A program made the position numbers and the translations under genes. A stretch of DNA of 45,143 bases from Saprospiraceae bacterium (GTDB taxonomy: Bacteria > Bacteroidota > Bacteroidia > Chitinophagales > Saprospiraceae), in the NCBI GenBank assembly GCA_019634045.1, contig JAHQWA010000538.1:1-45143 (forward strand), given 5' to 3'. Under the pieces are notes generated by a model. It was not told where the DNA came from and did not search any database. It saw only the letters and a program-made list of their open reading frames with translations. Shown here in pieces: positions 42,957 through 45,143 of the stretch (position 1 is its first letter; each line of letters begins with the position of its first letter).

Positions 42957-44513
42957 ATGAAAAGAAGAAATTTCATCAGATCCGTTGGTGCAGCTGCAAG
43001 TGTACCAATGATACTCAATGGCATGAAGCTCTCCGCCATGCCTTCTAGCCTGGCCAGTCTAGTAAATAATGATAGTGATAAAGTGCTTGTGCTTATTCAA
43101 TTAAATGGAGGGAATGATGGATTGAACATGATCATTCCGAGAGACCGATACGACAATTTAGCAGTGGTTCGTTCAAATATCCTCCTGCCAGAAAGTTCTA
43201 TTCTGGAACTAGATGATGATACTGGGGTACATCCAGTCATGGAAGGGGTTCAGCAATTATTCCAGGAGGGGCAATTGAGTGTGCTTCACAGTGCAGGGTA
43301 CCCTAATCAAAATCGATCTCACTTTAGATCTATGGATATCTGGAAAAGTGGTTCTCCAGCCGGTGAGGTTTGGAGCGATGGTTGGCTAGGTAGATACCTA
43401 GACACCTTACACCCGGCATTCCCAGAAGATTATCCAAACTCGGAATATCCGGATCCCTTTGCGATCACCATGGGGAACGTCGTTTCCGAAACCTGTCAAG
43501 GAAAATCAGCTAACTTCAGTCTAACCTTGACGGACCCTTTCAGTCTTACACCGCTTACTGAGGGTGCGCCTGGGGAGGTACCAGAGACGCCGTACGGAGA
43601 TGAACTCACCTTCTTGCGTACCACCATTAAGCAGGCCAATAAATATGGCGAGCGTATTACTGCCGTTGCTGAGGTAGGAAATAACATCATGGAGTACCCG
43701 GATGGAAATCGACTTGCCGAGCAGCTGAAAAATGTCGCTTTACTTATATCTGGAGGATTGCAAACCAAGATTTACATTGTCAATATTGGTGGTTTTGACA
43801 CCCATGCCAATCAAGTGGTAGAAGGTGATCCTACTACCGGTGAACATACCGAGTTACTGGAAAGTCTCTCCGAAGCTATGCACGTATTCCAACAAGATAT
43901 CAATGCTTTGGGCTTGGGTGAGCGCGTGGTAGGCATGACCTTCTCTGAATTCGGAAGAAGAATCAAATCGAACGATAGCTTTGGTACAGATCACGGTACC
44001 GCCTCCCCCTTGATGGTTTTCGGTACCTGTGTAAATCCTAAAGTCTTTGGCGAAAGCCCTGACATTCCTTTGGATGTAGGTAAAAGTGAAGGATTACCGA
44101 TGCAGAATGACTTCAGAGATATCTACGGCTCGATTCTGATGGACTGGTTTGAGGTCAAGGAACAGGACGTAAGAACGCTTCTACATCAGGACTTCCAGCA
44201 TATTCCAATTATCCAATCTTGTAGTGTAACCTCGACCGGGCCAGATCTAGAGACAGAACTCCCCATCGAGCTATCCAACTTTCCCAATCCATTCCGATCT
44301 TGGACTACCATCCAATTCAAAACGGAAAACGAATGGGCTAAGTTGGCCATCTATAATGGTTTAGGAGCTGAGGTCAAAGTCATTTTAAATAAACAGCTTC
44401 CTGCCGGAGAGCATCAAGTGAAGTTTGATGCGGGCAACCTACCTCCTGGCAGCTACTACTACCGATTACAATTGCGTGGACGACAAAAGACCAATCGCAT
44501 GGTCAAAATGTAA
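42957..44513 (+). CDS. DUF1501 domain-containing protein with T9SS type A sorting domain
   Basis: A 518-residue DUF1501 (alkaline-phosphatase-superfamily-like) protein. The N-terminus MKRRNFIRSVGAAASVPMILNG looks like a Tat signal (RRxFxR). Core motifs are LVLIQLNGGNDGLNMIIP, NQNRSHFRSMDIWKSG, VNIGGFDTHANQ, and SEFGRRIKSNDSFGTDHGTASP. The last ~80 residues (439-518) form a T9SS C-terminal domain: SNFPNPFRSWTTIQF, LPAGEHQVKFDAGNLPPGSYYYRL, ending in KTNRMVKM. It should be exported through the T9SS to the cell surface or medium. Its partner DUF1800 lies upstream. Biochemical function of the pair is unknown. A strong terminator follows. Confidence 0.93.
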   Translation: MKRRNFIRSVGAAASVPMILNGMKLSAMPSSLASLVNNDSDKVLVLIQLNGGNDGLNMIIPRDRYDNLAVVRSNILLPESSILELDDDTGVHPVMEGVQQLFQEGQLSVLHSAGYPNQNRSHFRSMDIWKSGSPAGEVWSDGWLGRYLDTLHPAFPEDYPNSEYPDPFAITMGNVVSETCQGKSANFSLTLTDPFSLTPLTEGAPGEVPETPYGDELTFLRTTIKQANKYGERITAVAEVGNNIMEYPDGNRLAEQLKNVALLISGGLQTKIYIVNIGGFDTHANQVVEGDPTTGEHTELLESLSEAMHVFQQDINALGLGERVVGMTFSEFGRRIKSNDSFGTDHGTASPLMVFGTCVNPKVFGESPDIPLDVGKSEGLPMQNDFRDIYGSILMDWFEVKEQDVRTLLHQDFQHIPIIQSCSVTSTGPDLETELPIELSNFPNPFRSWTTIQFKTENEWAKLAIYNGLGAEVKVILNKQLPAGEHQVKFDAGNLPPGSYYYRLQLRGRQKTNRMVKM

Positions 44514-44532
44514 GTTCCAAAGGCAGATTAAC

Positions 44533-44571
44533 AAAAGGCCTCAAGTCGCAATGACTTGAGGCCTTTTTTTT
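44533..44571 (+). terminator. Intrinsic terminator after the DUF1501 gene
   Basis: A perfect 15-bp stem (44533-44547 with 44553-44567) around loop GCAAT, with a run of eight T ending at 44571. The left side starts with four A, so it may also end the minus-strand HSDR_N transcript. Confidence 0.93.
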
Positions 44572-44596
44572 CAACTATATATGATGTTTTTTTAGA

Positions 44597-45043
44597 TCAA
44601 TAGCCTGGCACTTCCTTCACGAATTCATAAGACTCTTCTTCATAATCCATTCGACAGCAATAACTTACCCTTCCATTCGTCACTAACAAATACGGAACTT
44701 TCAATGGTAAGTTATAATTAGCGATCTGCCTAAAAGTAGCCTGATTAATCATAACCGAAGGCGCTTTACATTCTACCAAAAGGAAGGGATCCATATTCTG
44801 ATCATACACCAAAATATCGCAACGTTTTTGCAACTCATTTACTTGCAATCCCATTTCGATATTGATCCGGTTCTTATTGTATTGCTTTTCCTCGATCAGA
44901 TATAAGATGATCAATTGTCTCACCAATTCTTCCGGTTGAATCACTAACCATTTCTTCCGAATCGGGTCAAATAGGTAACGATTCCCTTCTTCGGACTTGA
45001 CCTTTAATTGCTGCTGTCTGGCTAAAAGATCTATATCGATCAT
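44597..45043 (-). CDS. Stand-alone type I restriction enzyme R N-terminal domain protein (HSDR_N)
   Basis: A 148-residue protein with a PD-(D/E)xK nuclease-like fold: D76 in RCDILVYDQ and E91-x-K93 in FLLVECKAP. It matches the HSDR_N_2 group, a single-domain protein that is common in Bacteroidota without any adjacent HsdM/HsdS, so it should not be read as a restriction system. Its role is unknown; a DNA repair or processing function is possible. It starts 9 bases after the stop of the T9SS protein gene upstream and may be co-transcribed with it. Confidence 0.85.
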   Translation of the reverse strand: MIDIDLLARQQQLKVKSEEGNRYLFDPIRKKWLVIQPEELVRQLIILYLIEEKQYNKNRINIEMGLQVNELQKRCDILVYDQNMDPFLLVECKAPSVMINQATFRQIANYNLPLKVPYLLVTNGRVSYCCRMDYEEESYEFVKEVPGY

Positions 45044-45052
45044 CTATGAGAT

Positions 45053-45143
45053 TTACTGAATGATGATCCGGCGATTGATCATCCCCTGGGCGCTTTGCAA
45101 ACGAAGCAAATATACCCCAGCGGCTAAACGATCCTGTAGTGCT
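45053..45143 (-). CDS. C-terminal end of a T9SS-sorted protein (cut by window edge)
   Basis: The last 30 codons of a gene entering from the right. It reads ALQDRLAAGVYLLRLQSAQG, then MINRRIIIQ and stop. This is the terminal part of a T9SS type A sorting domain (L-x-AGVYLLRL followed by basic RRIIIQ). The body of the protein is outside the window, so no function can be given. Confidence 0.8.
   Translation of the reverse strand, partial: ALQDRLAAGVYLLRLQSAQGMINRRIIIQ

Noticed and set aside
44597-45043. Type I restriction-modification system
   Set aside because: Only the small stand-alone HSDR_N protein is present, with no HsdM, HsdS or helicase domain; this form is common in Bacteroidota without a restriction system.

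Overview
The window looks like a chromosomal segment of a Bacteroidota bacterium, most likely of the Saprospiria (Lewinella-like) type. The evidence is two type IX secretion (T9SS) C-terminal sorting domains (44274-44513 and the partial gene at 45053-45143), several promoters of the Bacteroidota TAnnTTTG (-7) type, a DUF3810 gene, a stand-alone HsdR N-terminal domain protein and a DUF1800/DUF1501 pair. The phylum is well supported; the class is an inference. I saw no rRNA, tRNA, CRISPR array, insertion sequence or prophage gene.

Layout. 1-8310 is mainly housekeeping: a partial DUF3810 membrane protein, thioredoxin, a DUF58 protein, a PPK2-type polyphosphate kinase, an S4 RNA-binding protein, a TPR protein, gyrA and a MiaE-like tRNA hydroxylase. 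8765-11327 is a two-gene signalling unit: a hybrid histidine kinase with its own receiver and HPt domains, and a LytTR response regulator. 11384-25287 (minus strand) is a tightly packed exopolysaccharide/O-antigen-like operon of about 13 genes: an acyltransferase-3, a half-length TolC-like protein, a Wzc-like chain-length/ATPase protein, glycosyltransferases, a Wzy-like polymerase, a Wzx-like flippase, a methyltransferase, two hexapeptide acyltransferases, and a 36-residue membrane microprotein. Divergent from it (25522-27062) are a single-domain receiver and the initiating sugar-phosphate transferase, which carries an N-terminal pseudo-receiver. 27025-31175 adds a cytoplasmic GT2, a large GT39-like membrane glycosyltransferase and a WbqC-family protein. 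31220-36331 is a chain of overlapping or abutting genes (dynamin-like GTPase, ureohydrolase, gamma-glutamylcyclotransferase-like, DUF255 lipoprotein), followed by a predicted outer-membrane barrel and a convergent lipoprotein. 37855-40864 is a maltose phosphorylase / beta-phosphoglucomutase operon. 41220-44513 is a DUF1800 + DUF1501 pair, the second with a T9SS tail. The window ends in an HSDR_N protein and the tail of a T9SS-exported protein.

How the genes work together. The central block encodes a Wzx/Wzy-dependent polysaccharide pathway: the transferase at 25902 would load the first sugar-phosphate on undecaprenyl phosphate, the GT2/GT4 enzymes extend it, the acyl- and methyltransferases decorate it, the flippase and polymerase move and polymerise it, and the Wzc-like protein sets chain length or drives export. 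No Wza-type (SLBB/poly-export) gene lies in the window; the gene in the matching position encodes what appears to be a single-repeat TolC-like protein. The kinase/LytTR pair and the receiver plus pseudo-receiver transferase suggest phosphorelay control of synthesis, possibly of the first committed step. This last reading is inference.
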